Below are positions 17,295 to 27,900 of a stretch of 64,000 bases of DNA, piece by piece. Position numbers and translations under genes: made by a program. Where the stretch lies: assembly GCA_029781135.1 (NCBI GenBank), contig JAKOXH010000053.1:1-64000 (forward strand). The letters run 5' to 3'. Position 1 is the first letter of the stretch. Each line of letters begins with the position of its first letter. The stretch is from Planctomycetota bacterium. Lineage in GTDB: Bacteria > Planctomycetota > Planctomycetia > Pirellulales > Lacipirellulaceae. The notes below the pieces were generated by a model. It had not been told where the DNA came from and did not search any database. It saw only the letters and a program-made list of their open reading frames with translations.

Positions 17295-18371
17295 TTAGGG
17301 TTTCAGCGTCGGCGGCTCACTCGCCAGCTCACGCAGCGCCTCGCGCACTTGAGCTTTCTGCTCGGGCTTGAGAATAAGATAACGGTGCCGGCCATCCGGC
17401 TGCACCTCGAAATTCGTAACGCCCTCGTCCGTCACCTGCACACGACCGGCGGGCGACAGCTCGAAATAGCCGTCGTTTGGTCGAATGGCGTACAGCACGC
17501 TCGTCAAATCCCAGCAAGGCCGCTCGTGCGGCGGCGGCATGTACAGCGTGTACGCTTCCGCCAGCGGATGATGGGCCACGTACCGGAAATCTCGCAAGAT
17601 GCTATCGGCCGGATACGTGACGGCGAGCCCAATTTCAAACCCGCTGTAGACAATCGGCGTCGGCCAATCTTCCGCCAATTTCTTGGCCGCCGACACGTCG
17701 ATCTTCACGTTATACTCCGGCTGACGCGGGCCGTTCGCCGGCTCGAACGCACCCGCCATGACCGAAAGCAGACGTACCTTCTGACGCACAAGTTCCACAC
17801 CAGCAAGCGGACACACTTTATCCGGCGGCGAGGCCAGCAACCTTGCCAAGTTCGTCGAAAAGCCAACTTGAACAACAACCACCGAATGATCGCGCGCTGC
17901 CGCAAGCGTCCGCCGGAGAAGCGCAACCGCATCCTCGACGTCGCTCGGTTTGACCAAATCATGCGGAAAGCGGAACTTGCCGTCATCCTTTACGTTCGCC
18001 AAGCCGGTGAACTTGCTAGGTTCCGAGGGGGCGCCGCCGTGCACAATTCCGATCGGTATCTTGCCGCGGCCATAAAACGTATTCACGGCATCCACGAACT
18101 GGGCCGACAAAAACTCTTCCTTCGTAATCGTCACGGCCAAGAGCTCGCACTCACCGCGACTCATCAGGGAATGAATCACGCCCATTGCCAGCGCGTCATC
18201 GACATCGTTGCCGATATCGGTATCAAAGATCAGCGGCACCGGCCGCTGGCTATTTGCGGCCGGTTGAGCAACGGCCATCCGACCAAACATCAGCGTGCTC
18301 AGCAAGGCCACAAGCACCGACACGATCGGCCACTCGGAAGCAAGTGCGCGTCTGCTTAAGCGTTTCATCAC
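17295..18371 (-). CDS. Exported nucleoside hydrolase (inosine-uridine preferring family)
   Basis: A 358-residue protein with a signal peptide (about 1-35). The mature part opens with the calcium and ribose-binding motif DTDIGNDVDDALA (50-62), diagnostic of nucleoside hydrolases, which split nucleosides to base and ribose. An exported form is less common than cytoplasmic ones and fits an extracytoplasmic salvage route with the ADP-ribosylglycohydrolase that follows 30 bases downstream. The start may be either of two adjacent ATGs (18371 or 18368). Some related planctomycete proteins sit in plant-polymer loci with no known substrate, so a different N- or O-glycoside is possible. Confidence 0.85.
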   Translation of the reverse strand: MMKRLSRRALASEWPIVSVLVALLSTLMFGRMAVAQPAANSQRPVPLIFDTDIGNDVDDALAMGVIHSLMSRGECELLAVTITKEEFLSAQFVDAVNTFYGRGKIPIGIVHGGAPSEPSKFTGLANVKDDGKFRFPHDLVKPSDVEDAVALLRRTLAAARDHSVVVVQVGFSTNLARLLASPPDKVCPLAGVELVRQKVRLLSVMAGAFEPANGPRQPEYNVKIDVSAAKKLAEDWPTPIVYSGFEIGLAVTYPADSILRDFRYVAHHPLAEAYTLYMPPPHERPCWDLTSVLYAIRPNDGYFELSPAGRVQVTDEGVTNFEVQPDGRHRYLILKPEQKAQVREALRELASEPPTLKP

Positions 18372-18420
18372 AGACTCCCGTACGTTCCGCCTGCGGGCGG
18401 GATCTTCTCGACGCTATGGA

Positions 18421-19869
18421 TCAGCACACTTGTTGTACCCGCATTTGCAGGAACGCGCCAAGCTTTTCAATTTTGCTGGCGATGTGGCCCACGCCCACGG
18501 CGCAATGATGCGCCGGACCATGCGAGTTCCATGCTTCGACGAAACGGCGCGCACCGATCGGAAAACGGTAACGGCTGTTCGTATTGCCGATTTCAAGGAT
18601 CGGACCGGCAACCGACTCGGCCTCGGCAACTAGCAACTCCAACCGGCCATCCACCGTCTGCACCACTGAGAGCAGCGTCACCGGCCCATGTTTGACCGAC
18701 ATTTCCACCGATAGCCCCCGACCCACCTTACCGTGATACACCGCGAGCGGCCGCACCTTCGTCTTGCCTTCGGCGATCGCCAAGTGCCCCGGCCCATCGT
18801 GGCCCATCAGCACAATATCATCATCGTAATCCATGGCGTAGTATTCGGTGAACGAGCCGCCGACACCGAAGCTATCAAGGATCTTCATCGCCTGCGCGTT
18901 TTTGATTTCCAACTCGCCGGCCACCGGCACGCCGCGGGCCGTCAACAGCGAGTTCGCCAAGATGATCGAGCTGATGGCATCCTCGTTCGCCGCGTTGCCG
19001 GTTCCTTGATAGTAATACGCGAGCGAACCAAGATTGTGCCGCTCGACAAGTCGATCCATCGCGACCGATGTACGCGCGGCACGTTCCAACTCCGCCGGCG
19101 CGCAATCGGGTTGCACATCGAATTCACGATGAAACAGCGCAACCCGCTTGGCAATTTCATCATCAACAACGTGCGTGCGCAGTTCCGCGAGCTCATCCAC
19201 TTCAATCAGCTCGACGTGCCCACCGAAATACGCGCACTGTTGCGTGAGGTCGGAGTAGATATCGAGCATGCCGCAATAGTAATGCCCCATGACGCCGAGC
19301 CGGTTGTGCTCCATCACGTGAGCGACACGCACCGCCTCGAGCCACTCACTCACTTCATTCCAGCAGGCCGGATCGTCATCGAGCTTGCCGGTCACCTGAT
19401 GAAATGGAATCCGCGCCCGATTGAAGACATTCGCGATTTCCGGCACCGGGCAGGCGGCACAAAACGCCAGCCATTCGCCCGTCATCTTGGTACGATCGCC
19501 CAGTCGATTGAACGACTCGTAATCGATCTTCGCTCCCGGCTGCAAATTGAGAATGATCACCGGCATTTTCGCCCGGCGGACCACGGGCAACACCGTCGAC
19601 GATAGGGCATAGGTCGTCACGTGCAGGAAGATCACATCGACATCGGCCCGGCGAAAATCGTGCCCTGCCGCGAGCGCCTTTTCGGGCGTATCGATGAGGC
19701 CCAGGTTGACGACCTCGACGCCGTGAGCCGCAAGCTTCTGTTCGGTCTTCCGCAGGTAGCCGGCGAGTCGGTCGCGCAGCCCAGCGAATTGCGGCCAATA
19801 CGCATCGAGGCCAATGCCAAACAGGCCGACACGCGGCTGCAAACCATCATGCGATTTCATGCCCGCCAT
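18421..19869 (-). CDS. L-fucose/L-arabinose isomerase family protein
   Basis: A 482-residue cytoplasmic protein of the arabinose/fucose isomerase superfamily, which interconverts aldoses and ketoses with a divalent metal. Family marks include RVGLFGIGLDAYWPQF at the start, VIFLHVTTYALSSTV, and GELEIKNAQAM followed by SFTEYYAMDYDDDIVLMGHDGPGH. The latter contains the Glu and His positions expected at the metal site. It is encoded 16 bases after RhaT and next to two rhamnosidase genes, so L-rhamnose or another deoxyhexose or pentose is the likely substrate. It is not a classical RhaA by sequence look. Start at 19869 or at an ATG nine bases later. Confidence 0.8.
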   Translation of the reverse strand: MAGMKSHDGLQPRVGLFGIGLDAYWPQFAGLRDRLAGYLRKTEQKLAAHGVEVVNLGLIDTPEKALAAGHDFRRADVDVIFLHVTTYALSSTVLPVVRRAKMPVIILNLQPGAKIDYESFNRLGDRTKMTGEWLAFCAACPVPEIANVFNRARIPFHQVTGKLDDDPACWNEVSEWLEAVRVAHVMEHNRLGVMGHYYCGMLDIYSDLTQQCAYFGGHVELIEVDELAELRTHVVDDEIAKRVALFHREFDVQPDCAPAELERAARTSVAMDRLVERHNLGSLAYYYQGTGNAANEDAISSIILANSLLTARGVPVAGELEIKNAQAMKILDSFGVGGSFTEYYAMDYDDDIVLMGHDGPGHLAIAEGKTKVRPLAVYHGKVGRGLSVEMSVKHGPVTLLSVVQTVDGRLELLVAEAESVAGPILEIGNTNSRYRFPIGARRFVEAWNSHGPAHHCAVGVGHIASKIEKLGAFLQMRVQQVC

Positions 19870-19885
19870 TCAACCCATTTGATTT

Positions 19886-20956
19886 TCAAGCCGTCGTTGC
19901 TGGCGGCGTCAAGTAATTTCCGAAGCCAATGACCATCGTCGAGGCGATCAATATGAGAATTCCCAACCACACGTACGACTTCGTGCGTGAGCTCGTGCCC
20001 CGCCATTCATGAAACACGAGTCCCCACATGTTGAGAAACACGACGATGAACGCCATGTGGATCGACCAACTGGAAAAGTCGAACTGTTTGCCAAGTTTCG
20101 TCTGCCCCATGCCGTAGAAAAAAAACTGGCAGAACCAAGTAACGCCCGCCAACCACACCAACAGCAAGTTTGGTATGTAATACGAATGAAAATTCACGTA
20201 GTCACCGAGCGTGCGATTGCGGACATTCATCACCAGGCAACTGAGCGCATTACTAAGAAAACCACCAGCCAGCACGGCAATCAAGACGACATTATTCGAA
20301 TAGAGCGGATTGGTGCCATGCGCCACCGAAATATCCGCCATCGGCTTGCCGGCCGCCAGGCCAAAGCTGAAGCACGCGCTTAAAATACCAGCCACAATCG
20401 CCACGATGAAACCCGTCGTGAAATTGAACTGCTCGGCCGCGGCCTTATCGGTCCCGCTCGCCAGTTCGATTTCCCGACGATGCCCCGCCAGCCCGCACAT
20501 CCCAATTCCCACCGCGCACAACGCGATGCCACCGAGAATGGTGAGCCCCGAAGCCGTGGACAGCAACTTGCCCGCCGTGCCCTCGTGAATCGGCGGCAGC
20601 AGCGTGCCGAACACCATACAAAAACCCAGCGCCACCGATCCGCCCAGTGCGATGCCCAGGTACCGGGCTGCCATTCCGTACGTCAGGTTGCCGAAACCCC
20701 ACAGGAAACCGAACAACGCCGCGAACCCCATCGCGCGATATTGCGTCGCCCAACTCTCCCGCAATACGTCGCCCAGTTGTGGCGTGGTGAGCCACGAGGC
20801 AACCCACGGCGAAGCAAGCCACGCGGCCAGTCCCATCAGCAGCCACGCAGCCTCCCACGAAAGATTGCGAATCTTCTTGATTGGCGAATAGAAGCTGCCC
20901 GCGGCGAATCCGCCAATCGCATGCAGCACGATACCCAGAGCAGGATTTGGAGTCAT
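19886..20956 (-). CDS. rhaT: L-rhamnose/proton symporter (RhaT family)
   Basis: A 356-residue inner-membrane permease with about 10 helices. The sequence GIVLHAIGGFAAGSFYSPIK at the start, GFLWGFGNLTYGMAARYLG in the middle and the C-terminal WFCQFFFYGMGQTKLG are characteristic of RhaT, which brings in L-rhamnose with a proton. It sits between GH106 and the isomerase, so rhamnose freed by GH106 and GH78 outside would enter here. No rhamnulokinase (RhaB) or rhamnulose-phosphate aldolase (RhaD) gene is in the window, so the later steps are encoded elsewhere. Confidence 0.88.
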   Translation of the reverse strand: MTPNPALGIVLHAIGGFAAGSFYSPIKKIRNLSWEAAWLLMGLAAWLASPWVASWLTTPQLGDVLRESWATQYRAMGFAALFGFLWGFGNLTYGMAARYLGIALGGSVALGFCMVFGTLLPPIHEGTAGKLLSTASGLTILGGIALCAVGIGMCGLAGHRREIELASGTDKAAAEQFNFTTGFIVAIVAGILSACFSFGLAAGKPMADISVAHGTNPLYSNNVVLIAVLAGGFLSNALSCLVMNVRNRTLGDYVNFHSYYIPNLLLVWLAGVTWFCQFFFYGMGQTKLGKQFDFSSWSIHMAFIVVFLNMWGLVFHEWRGTSSRTKSYVWLGILILIASTMVIGFGNYLTPPATTA

Positions 20957-21129
20957 GACACCTATTGTGACGAACTCGTGACGTTTATCAAGCGACGTTT
21001 TCTCTTAAGAGTCGACCTTACCGATTGAACCTGGGCTCCCAACTTGATAGGAAATCCATTTGCCACAGAGTTCACAGAGATCACAGAGAATATAGCCGAC
21101 GGTTGGCCGCAACCAAAACACAACCATTA

Positions 21130-21256
21130 CTTCAATCAAATCATGTTTGTCTCACGCAGAGGCGCAGAGACGCAGAGGTCAGGTCAAATCGCCGACGGGA
21201 ACTCCGCGACTCTGCGCCTCCGCGTGAGACATATACTTGGCATCATGTGCAAGCGA
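21130..21256. repeat. Inverted repeat family R2, copy 1
   Basis: Arms beginning GTCTCACGCAGAGGCGC and ending GCGCCTCCGCGTGAGAC (21149-21230), with about 20 further conserved bases on each side. A second copy is at 59531-59668. The gap 20957-21418 otherwise holds only a short CACAGAG-rich stretch and no gene. Confidence 0.8.
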
Positions 21257-21418
21257 TGGTGCGAAAGCTCTGCGAGACCCAAAGAAACTGACGATTAGTA
21301 TCGCAAAGTGAAATTCAATGACCAAGCTTGGTCATCGGTGCTTGGTCATTGGTCATTTGCATCGACTCCATGACCTCTGTCGCAACATTCTGACAGTGCG
21401 ATCCAAACTCATGGGTCG

Positions 21419-24400
21419 CTATTGCGTACTGAGCGTCTCAATCTCCTGCACCCGCACCGGCCCCAACAAGCCCGATGGCACGAGTGAATCCTCTCGTTTC
21501 CACAACCGCCAACTCGTGAACGTGAACCGACCGGTCGGGCTCGGCTTGCCCAACCACTCCGGCCATTTCTTGAGCATTCCATTCGGGTTTCGTTCACTAT
21601 CTTCGGGCAATCGCTCGTCGCCAATTTGCCGATTGACCCACAGATTGGCAACCTTAACCTCTAGTTCATTCGCCCCTGGTTGAATCGCGTCCGTCGCATC
21701 AACGCGGTAGGGCGATTTCCACAAAGTCCCCAGCGGCTTGCCGTTAAGCGAAACGTCCGCCATCACCTCGACGCGCCCGAGATCCAAAATCGTGCGCGTC
21801 TTTTCCTTTCCCTTCGCCTCCTTGTCTGCCGCCCACGAAAAACTTGTTCGATACGTCGCTACGCCCGAATAGTATTTGATGCCCTCTTCCGACCGCTTCG
21901 ACCAATCATCGAGCGCCTTGAACTTGACATCCTTCGGCCCGCCGCGCCGCGGATCGAACACCACTTGCCACGGACCTTTCACTTCTTGTGGCGCGGCGAC
22001 GTTCACCTCAATCGTTTTCGCCTTGCCGCTGGCAGTGTGAATCTCGTACTTGCCGCCCTCTTCGATTTCGCCCGGCGCGATATCCAACGGCAACGCTTCC
22101 GACGGTCCACCAGCGGCCAACTTTGTTGTCGCCGCCAGCAGTTCGCGACCATCGCGCTGAACACTCACGATCGGATCGACTCCCGTTGCGGGCTCACGGA
22201 ATACGATGAACACCGAACCATTTGGTTCCAATGAGATTGGTACACGCGTCGTACCTTTACCCTCTGTGAACGCGAGCGCCTTCGCAGTGCGGCCCGTATC
22301 GGGCCACCAGAATTCGGGCCGCTTTCCCACCACACGAAACTCGGCGGTCGCCGTAACGGCGTACGGTTCCGGACTGGCAACGAAGTACACATCCGTGTCG
22401 CCAATCGCCCGGTGAATATAACGCAACGGCAGCGTCGCATCGAAATCGGCCGGCACGCCGTTGCGAACAAGCCACTCCTCCACCGCCGCCGCTTGGGGAT
22501 AAATCGCCGCCGGCTCCGCCGGCACTTCGATCGTGCCCCACGGCGCCATGCCCAGCGGGCCCAATTCCTTGGCGGCAGCCCAGGGACCATTCGGCTTCTC
22601 CGCAATCTCCCACGCATGATCGGTCACGAGCGTCATGGTTCGCCCGCTCTGCAATTTGACCGTGAGCGTCCCAATCAGCCCCGCCGGGTTCGGGCCGTCG
22701 CCGCCGTTCGTCGCCGCCACCACCAACTCATTCTCACCCGGCTTGAGTATCGAGCCCACATCCATCACATAGCCACGACCAAAATTATCGCCATGGCCAA
22801 CGCCCTTTCCGTTGACGCTACAATCAAACGAGTTGTCCGCCGTCATCACGAGTCGAGCCGACCGAATGACTTCGCCCGCCTCGATGTTCACTTTGCGGCG
22901 AAAATAACGCACGCTCGGCGGTGCCGTATCGGCGTCGCCCTCCTTCTCCCAGATCCAGCGAGCATTCGCCGAGAAAGCCGGCGCGTTCGCCTCGGCACGC
23001 TCGGAGCTCGCCTCACTATTTTCCTTCCAAACGTGCAGCCGGCCACCCTGCCATAGCTCGCCCGCAAGCTTCGCCACCTCCTCGTCGCACTGCGGATAGT
23101 TCGCAAGTCCAGGCGCTTTCTGCGGCGGCGCCGCCGCAAACACGACCGCTCCGGCACCCACCAACTCTTTCACTTTCCGCAACAGTTTCGGCGTCATCGT
23201 CTCCACTTGCGGGAGCACCAGCACCCGATAACTCATGCCGTCCGGCAACACGATCCGGCCATCCTTCACACTCGCACGCGTGAGCAGGACCTCCGGCGTG
23301 CAACCATCAAAGTTATGGCCGGGCCGCATCTTCGTCGGCGCCGCAAATCGCCGCGGCGCGCCCTCCGGCTGAAGATAGAGCACATCGGCCACGAACAACC
23401 CTTGCCGCAACAAATACTGACAGCGCGCCAAATACTCGTGCCACGCCTTCGATTGCTCCCACCACGTTTGCGTCCGCTCGTAGTGCAACCCCCACGGCCC
23501 CATACTCATGCCCGGCGCCACGTCGATCCACGGCTGGGCCGCGTAACGATGAAACACAAACCGGTTGATCCCCTCGCAAAACGCCCAGTCGCCCAGGCCT
23601 TTGATGGAACCCGGATACTCCAGCCACCGCTCCTTGTCATTCGAGGTGAACGCTTCCGCCCCCAAAATCTTCTTGCCATACGTGTGCGCCGCCGACGCCA
23701 TTTCCGTACAGCTATATTCCGTGCTGAAGCCCACCTTCCAAAACTCGGCCATCGGCTCGTCGGCCTGCCCCGCGTACGTCATTTCATCGCACGGCACGCC
23801 ATCATACGCCTCGATCGAGAGCCGCAGCCCATCCTTATTGGCCAGCCGGCGGAATTCGCCCGCATACACTTCGACGATCAAATCCGACACCGTTTGCCGC
23901 AAGTCCCACAGGAATCGCTCGCTCACTTCCCTACTGTCCACGACATAGCCGGCATACACGGGCAAGAACGGCAGCAACTCGTACCCGCGCCGCTCGTGAA
24001 ATTCCTTGCGCATCCGCGGCGTCCAATTTTGCGAACCGACTTCCCAACTATCGATGTGCGTCGATACGAGCGATTTGCCCACGAGCGGGCCATAATCGGC
24101 AACCAGTTTGCTTATCAGCCCTCGGTAGTGCGCTGCCACCGCCTCTTTACTGAACTTATCGCACTCCAATCCGCGTCCCGATTCCGGCGCCGGGTGGTTG
24201 TCCTTCCCCGTCGTCGTGTGACCGAAGCGCATGACGAGCCACTTGCCCGCCGGCACGTCCCAACTCAGGTTGCCGTCCTTATCCATGTGAGCCGACACAT
24301 CGCGAATCTGCTCGCGCGCGATCGTGGCCTCCTTCGGCACCGCCGCAAACTTGGCCGGCTGTGGCGGAAAGTGCTGCGGCTTGAACGACGCCTTTCCCTC

Positions 24401-24934
24401 GATCTTCTCGATCTTTACGTCCTTGCTCGGCGCCGGCATCGCGAGTACCGCGATGTCACGGTAGAAATCATGCTCGGCCTTCGGCTTCGCCAATTCCCCG
24501 GCAAACTTCTGTGGTCCTTCGATTACTTTCTCCGTCCACACGACTTTTTGCATCGATAGCTCGGGCGTGATCCACGGCCCGCCGCTGCCGCACCACCCCG
24601 CGTCGTTGTTCATATTGATTTCCAGCCCCAGGCGATTCGCCTCGCGGCCGGCGTGCAGCAGCAACTCGCGCCACAGCGGCCCGGCAAAGTCGGCCGGCCC
24701 GCGCGGTGCGCCCTGGTCGGTTTCCATGTACAACGCGCCGCCAATCCCCACGCGGGCCATTGCTTCGAGGTCGGCGGTGATGCCTTCCTTCGTCAAGTTG
24801 CCGTTGAGCGGAAACCAGTACACCCACGGCCGGGCTGCCGGCGGCGGCGACGCAAAGTTCTTCTGCAAATCATCGGCCCGTGTGGCAACCGTTAAACCAA
24901 CGACACACACAACCGCCGCGAAAAATCGTTTCAT
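21419..24934 (-). CDS. GH106 alpha-L-rhamnosidase
   Basis: A 1171-residue exported enzyme with a signal peptide (1-20). The opening ARPWVYWFPLNGNLTKEGI, followed by ADLEAMARVGIGGALYME, is the hallmark of family 106, which releases L-rhamnose from rhamnogalacturonan or related glycans. Further family blocks are HIDSWEVGSQNWT and EAYDGVPCDEMTY, followed by beta-sandwich domains in the C-terminal half (two galactose-binding-like segments, about 650-800 and 1010-1140). Length is normal for the family. The glycosidase gene 10 bases upstream on the same strand is probably co-transcribed. With RhaT downstream and GH78 nearby this is a rhamnoside locus. No dockerin or PEP-CTERM tail is present. Confidence 0.9.
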   Translation of the reverse strand: MKRFFAAVVCVVGLTVATRADDLQKNFASPPPAARPWVYWFPLNGNLTKEGITADLEAMARVGIGGALYMETDQGAPRGPADFAGPLWRELLLHAGREANRLGLEINMNNDAGWCGSGGPWITPELSMQKVVWTEKVIEGPQKFAGELAKPKAEHDFYRDIAVLAMPAPSKDVKIEKIEGKASFKPQHFPPQPAKFAAVPKEATIAREQIRDVSAHMDKDGNLSWDVPAGKWLVMRFGHTTTGKDNHPAPESGRGLECDKFSKEAVAAHYRGLISKLVADYGPLVGKSLVSTHIDSWEVGSQNWTPRMRKEFHERRGYELLPFLPVYAGYVVDSREVSERFLWDLRQTVSDLIVEVYAGEFRRLANKDGLRLSIEAYDGVPCDEMTYAGQADEPMAEFWKVGFSTEYSCTEMASAAHTYGKKILGAEAFTSNDKERWLEYPGSIKGLGDWAFCEGINRFVFHRYAAQPWIDVAPGMSMGPWGLHYERTQTWWEQSKAWHEYLARCQYLLRQGLFVADVLYLQPEGAPRRFAAPTKMRPGHNFDGCTPEVLLTRASVKDGRIVLPDGMSYRVLVLPQVETMTPKLLRKVKELVGAGAVVFAAAPPQKAPGLANYPQCDEEVAKLAGELWQGGRLHVWKENSEASSERAEANAPAFSANARWIWEKEGDADTAPPSVRYFRRKVNIEAGEVIRSARLVMTADNSFDCSVNGKGVGHGDNFGRGYVMDVGSILKPGENELVVAATNGGDGPNPAGLIGTLTVKLQSGRTMTLVTDHAWEIAEKPNGPWAAAKELGPLGMAPWGTIEVPAEPAAIYPQAAAVEEWLVRNGVPADFDATLPLRYIHRAIGDTDVYFVASPEPYAVTATAEFRVVGKRPEFWWPDTGRTAKALAFTEGKGTTRVPISLEPNGSVFIVFREPATGVDPIVSVQRDGRELLAATTKLAAGGPSEALPLDIAPGEIEEGGKYEIHTASGKAKTIEVNVAAPQEVKGPWQVVFDPRRGGPKDVKFKALDDWSKRSEEGIKYYSGVATYRTSFSWAADKEAKGKEKTRTILDLGRVEVMADVSLNGKPLGTLWKSPYRVDATDAIQPGANELEVKVANLWVNRQIGDERLPEDSERNPNGMLKKWPEWLGKPSPTGRFTFTSWRLWKREDSLVPSGLLGPVRVQEIETLSTQ

Positions 24935-24944
24935 GTTGTCCTCG

Positions 24945-27900
24945 CTACTGCTTGGGGGGTACTACCCATTTCAAACCGGGCGTCTTGCCATTCGCAATCG
25001 CCTGCCAGTACTCGGCCTTCGCCGCTTCATAAATGCCGAACAGTCCACGGGCATCGCGGTCGCGATCCACCGCGATCCAAGAATCCGGCTTGATATTCAC
25101 CTTCTTGGGCTCCAAAAACTTGGCCCCTTCCTCGCGAATGACTTTCGTGGCCGGCCGATCCGTACCATCCGGCGCGATAATGCCGAAGTCGCTGCGCTCA
25201 TTCAAGCGATATCCGCCCGGATACCACCAGAAAACCACGCCATCGGCCCCCGACTCATTCAACATGCGGTAGAAGTCGCGAAAGTATCGAGCTTGAAAAT
25301 CCAACTTCGCCGCCGCGGGCGACATGTGCAGGTTGTCCCACACACTTTCGCCCACCTCGGCCCACACCACCGGCTTCGCCGCATCGCACAGCCGCGCGTA
25401 ACTCGCCGTGAACCGGCCCGGCTTCACCTTCTCCCAATCGCCGATTCGACCATACGCCTCTGGCTCCCAGATATCCACGGCGTTGCTCAAGCCCGCGAAG
25501 TCATAGGCCAAAAACCACGTGCTGTTATACGTCGGGTCGCCCGCGTGCTGCATCCGAAAACTCACGGCATGGTGCGGATCGATCGACTTCACCAGCCGCC
25601 GGGCCTCGGCGTATTTTTCGCCCAACATGTCGTCGAGGAACTTCCGATAGTCGGCGATCACGCGCCGCCACGGCCCATCCTGCGTGAACCATTCGATCGG
25701 CGGCGCCGGCACGATTTGGGAATCGTCCAGCTTAAAGGGCGAATCCTGCACACCGCTGGTCCACGCCTGTTTGGCCGCCGCCACACTGCCATACCGCTTT
25801 TCGATCCACGCTTGCCACGGCTGCGCGTATTCTGTTTTCAACGCCTGCCGCTCATGGTGCGGCTCCCAAGCCAGGTCGTATGCGAAGACCGTGTCGTTTT
25901 GCGGCAGGCGTAAAGTCCCAATAATCTCCCGCATTTCCTCCCAGCGGAAATCAAGCGGCGTGCCAGGCCGCAACGACAAGTTCACCTTGATCCCGTGCGC
26001 CTCGCACCGCCGCAGAAAATCCAACATATGCTGGGCACGCAGCGAGTCGTAATACACAAACGCGCTCACGGCATTGAGATTCATGGCCTTGATCCGCCGC
26101 AGGTCGCGTTCGATGACCTCTGGATCGTACGCACCCCGCCCCACCCATTGTTCGAAATGCCGCCAGTTATCGAGACCAATGCCGCTCGACGGCATGTAGT
26201 TGACGCCGTGCGCCTTCCACGGCCGACCGCCCAGCCACAATCCGCCATCGCGCGCCTCGACGAACTCTGGCTGCGGCTTCAGCTGCCAAACGCCAATCTC
26301 GTGGCTCAGCGAGTCGATCGTTTCGCCGCCTCGGCTCAACGTCACTTGGACCGTGCCGTCCTCGCCTTTGGCAAGCATCGCCTGACCGTCAACAACCGCG
26401 GTCGCTCCTGCGTCAACCAAAATAGTCGCCTGCTTCAGCACCCGCGGTTTCGCACCATCTTTGCTTTTTGTTTCGATGACGACCGATACGTAGATCGCCT
26501 TCTCCTTGCCCGTATTGACGATTTGCGCACCAACTGCGAACGACTGCCGCGGAAACACCGTGAAGAACTCGGCACCGCCCTCGACCAGAAAAACTCCCCG
26601 CCGCATCCGCGTAAGCGTTTGCTGCAAACACTTGGCAACGACCGGCTGCCGATAAAACTCACGCTCCGCCGGCGTGAACGCCGCCCACACACCGCCCGCG
26701 TACGGCCCTTTCGCGTGGACCAAGAGCGCCGCAATCGCCCCGCGATAATCGCCGTTGGCCGAATCTCGTGCCGCCAAGAGCGGCTGCCACCGATACTCGC
26801 GTTCCTGCTTGAACCCCACGCCGCGCGGCCGCGGATGAATGCCGTAAAGAGACCCAGCAGCGTCACCGGATGAAACAGGCCAAAAACCATGAGGAGCGAG
26901 GAACGAGGAACGAGTTGCCGAAGCGTCTCGCTCCTTACTCCTCGTAACTCGCTCCTCGCTCCTCGCTCCTCGCTCCTCATTCGCTTCATCCCGCTCAGCC
27001 GTCGGCGAGACACCAACCGCTTCGATCGTCACAGCATTCTTGGCGTCGCCGCGGATCGGATAGAACAAGTACCCCGGCGACAACGATTCCAAGTGCGGCG
27101 CCGCGAACTCTCCCGGCATCGGCGCGTCGCCCAACGGATTGGCTGCCGTGCCGATATCCGCCAGCCAATATTCGTGCCGCTTGCCCTCGAGCGCCGTGTG
27201 CGATTGGGCAACGCCCACCACCAGCCGCACGGCGTTCTCCACCCGTAAATGATCGTCTTTTCCCGCGCGCGCCGGTGGCGGTTGCCATGGCTTGAAGGCC
27301 GCCGGCGGCAGGGCATAGTCTTTCCATTCCGGCGTCAGATCGACCGTCGCGATCCAACGGGACCCGTCGCGCTCCGTCCATTCGATAGCCAACTGCTTCG
27401 TGTTCGCCCCGCCTTTTGCCCGAAAGCATGTCAGCGTTTGCCCCGCCGCAAACGGCTTCGTCAGCGGCGGGCTGGCGAACGTTTCCCAACCCGGGTAGCG
27501 CGCAATGACCACATGCAGCGCCTTGCCGCCATCCGCCGGGACCACCTCGTACTTTGCCGGAACCGTGGAATCATCCGCGGCAGGCGTCCACTTGTCCAAA
27601 TCGACCTTGCCGAAATCGAACAGCACATGTTGCGGATGGATCTTACCGAGCGCCTGCTCATACTCCGTGCGCGTCATCCACCGACCATTCACCTCAAACG
27701 TCGGCGATTCCCACGCGGGCAACCCCAGTGCTAATACGTCGCCGCCGTGCTTCAGATATTCGCTCACGACCGCCACCGCCGCGGCCGGCAGCGAACGTGC
27801 CCGCGGCAACACGAGCAAATCGACTTTTTGTGCCGTGAGTTCCTTCCCACTAGCTAGCGTATCGGCATCAACAAAACTAACTTCATACCCAGCCGCTTTC

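Noticed and set aside
16023-18359. 778-codon open frame on the plus strand
   Set aside because: It covers the reverse of the ADP-ribosylglycohydrolase and nucleoside hydrolase genes, runs through their intergenic gap and resembles no protein; it follows from codon bias.
23207-24559. 450-codon open frame on the plus strand
   Set aside because: Antisense to GH106, highly basic and without a recognisable domain.
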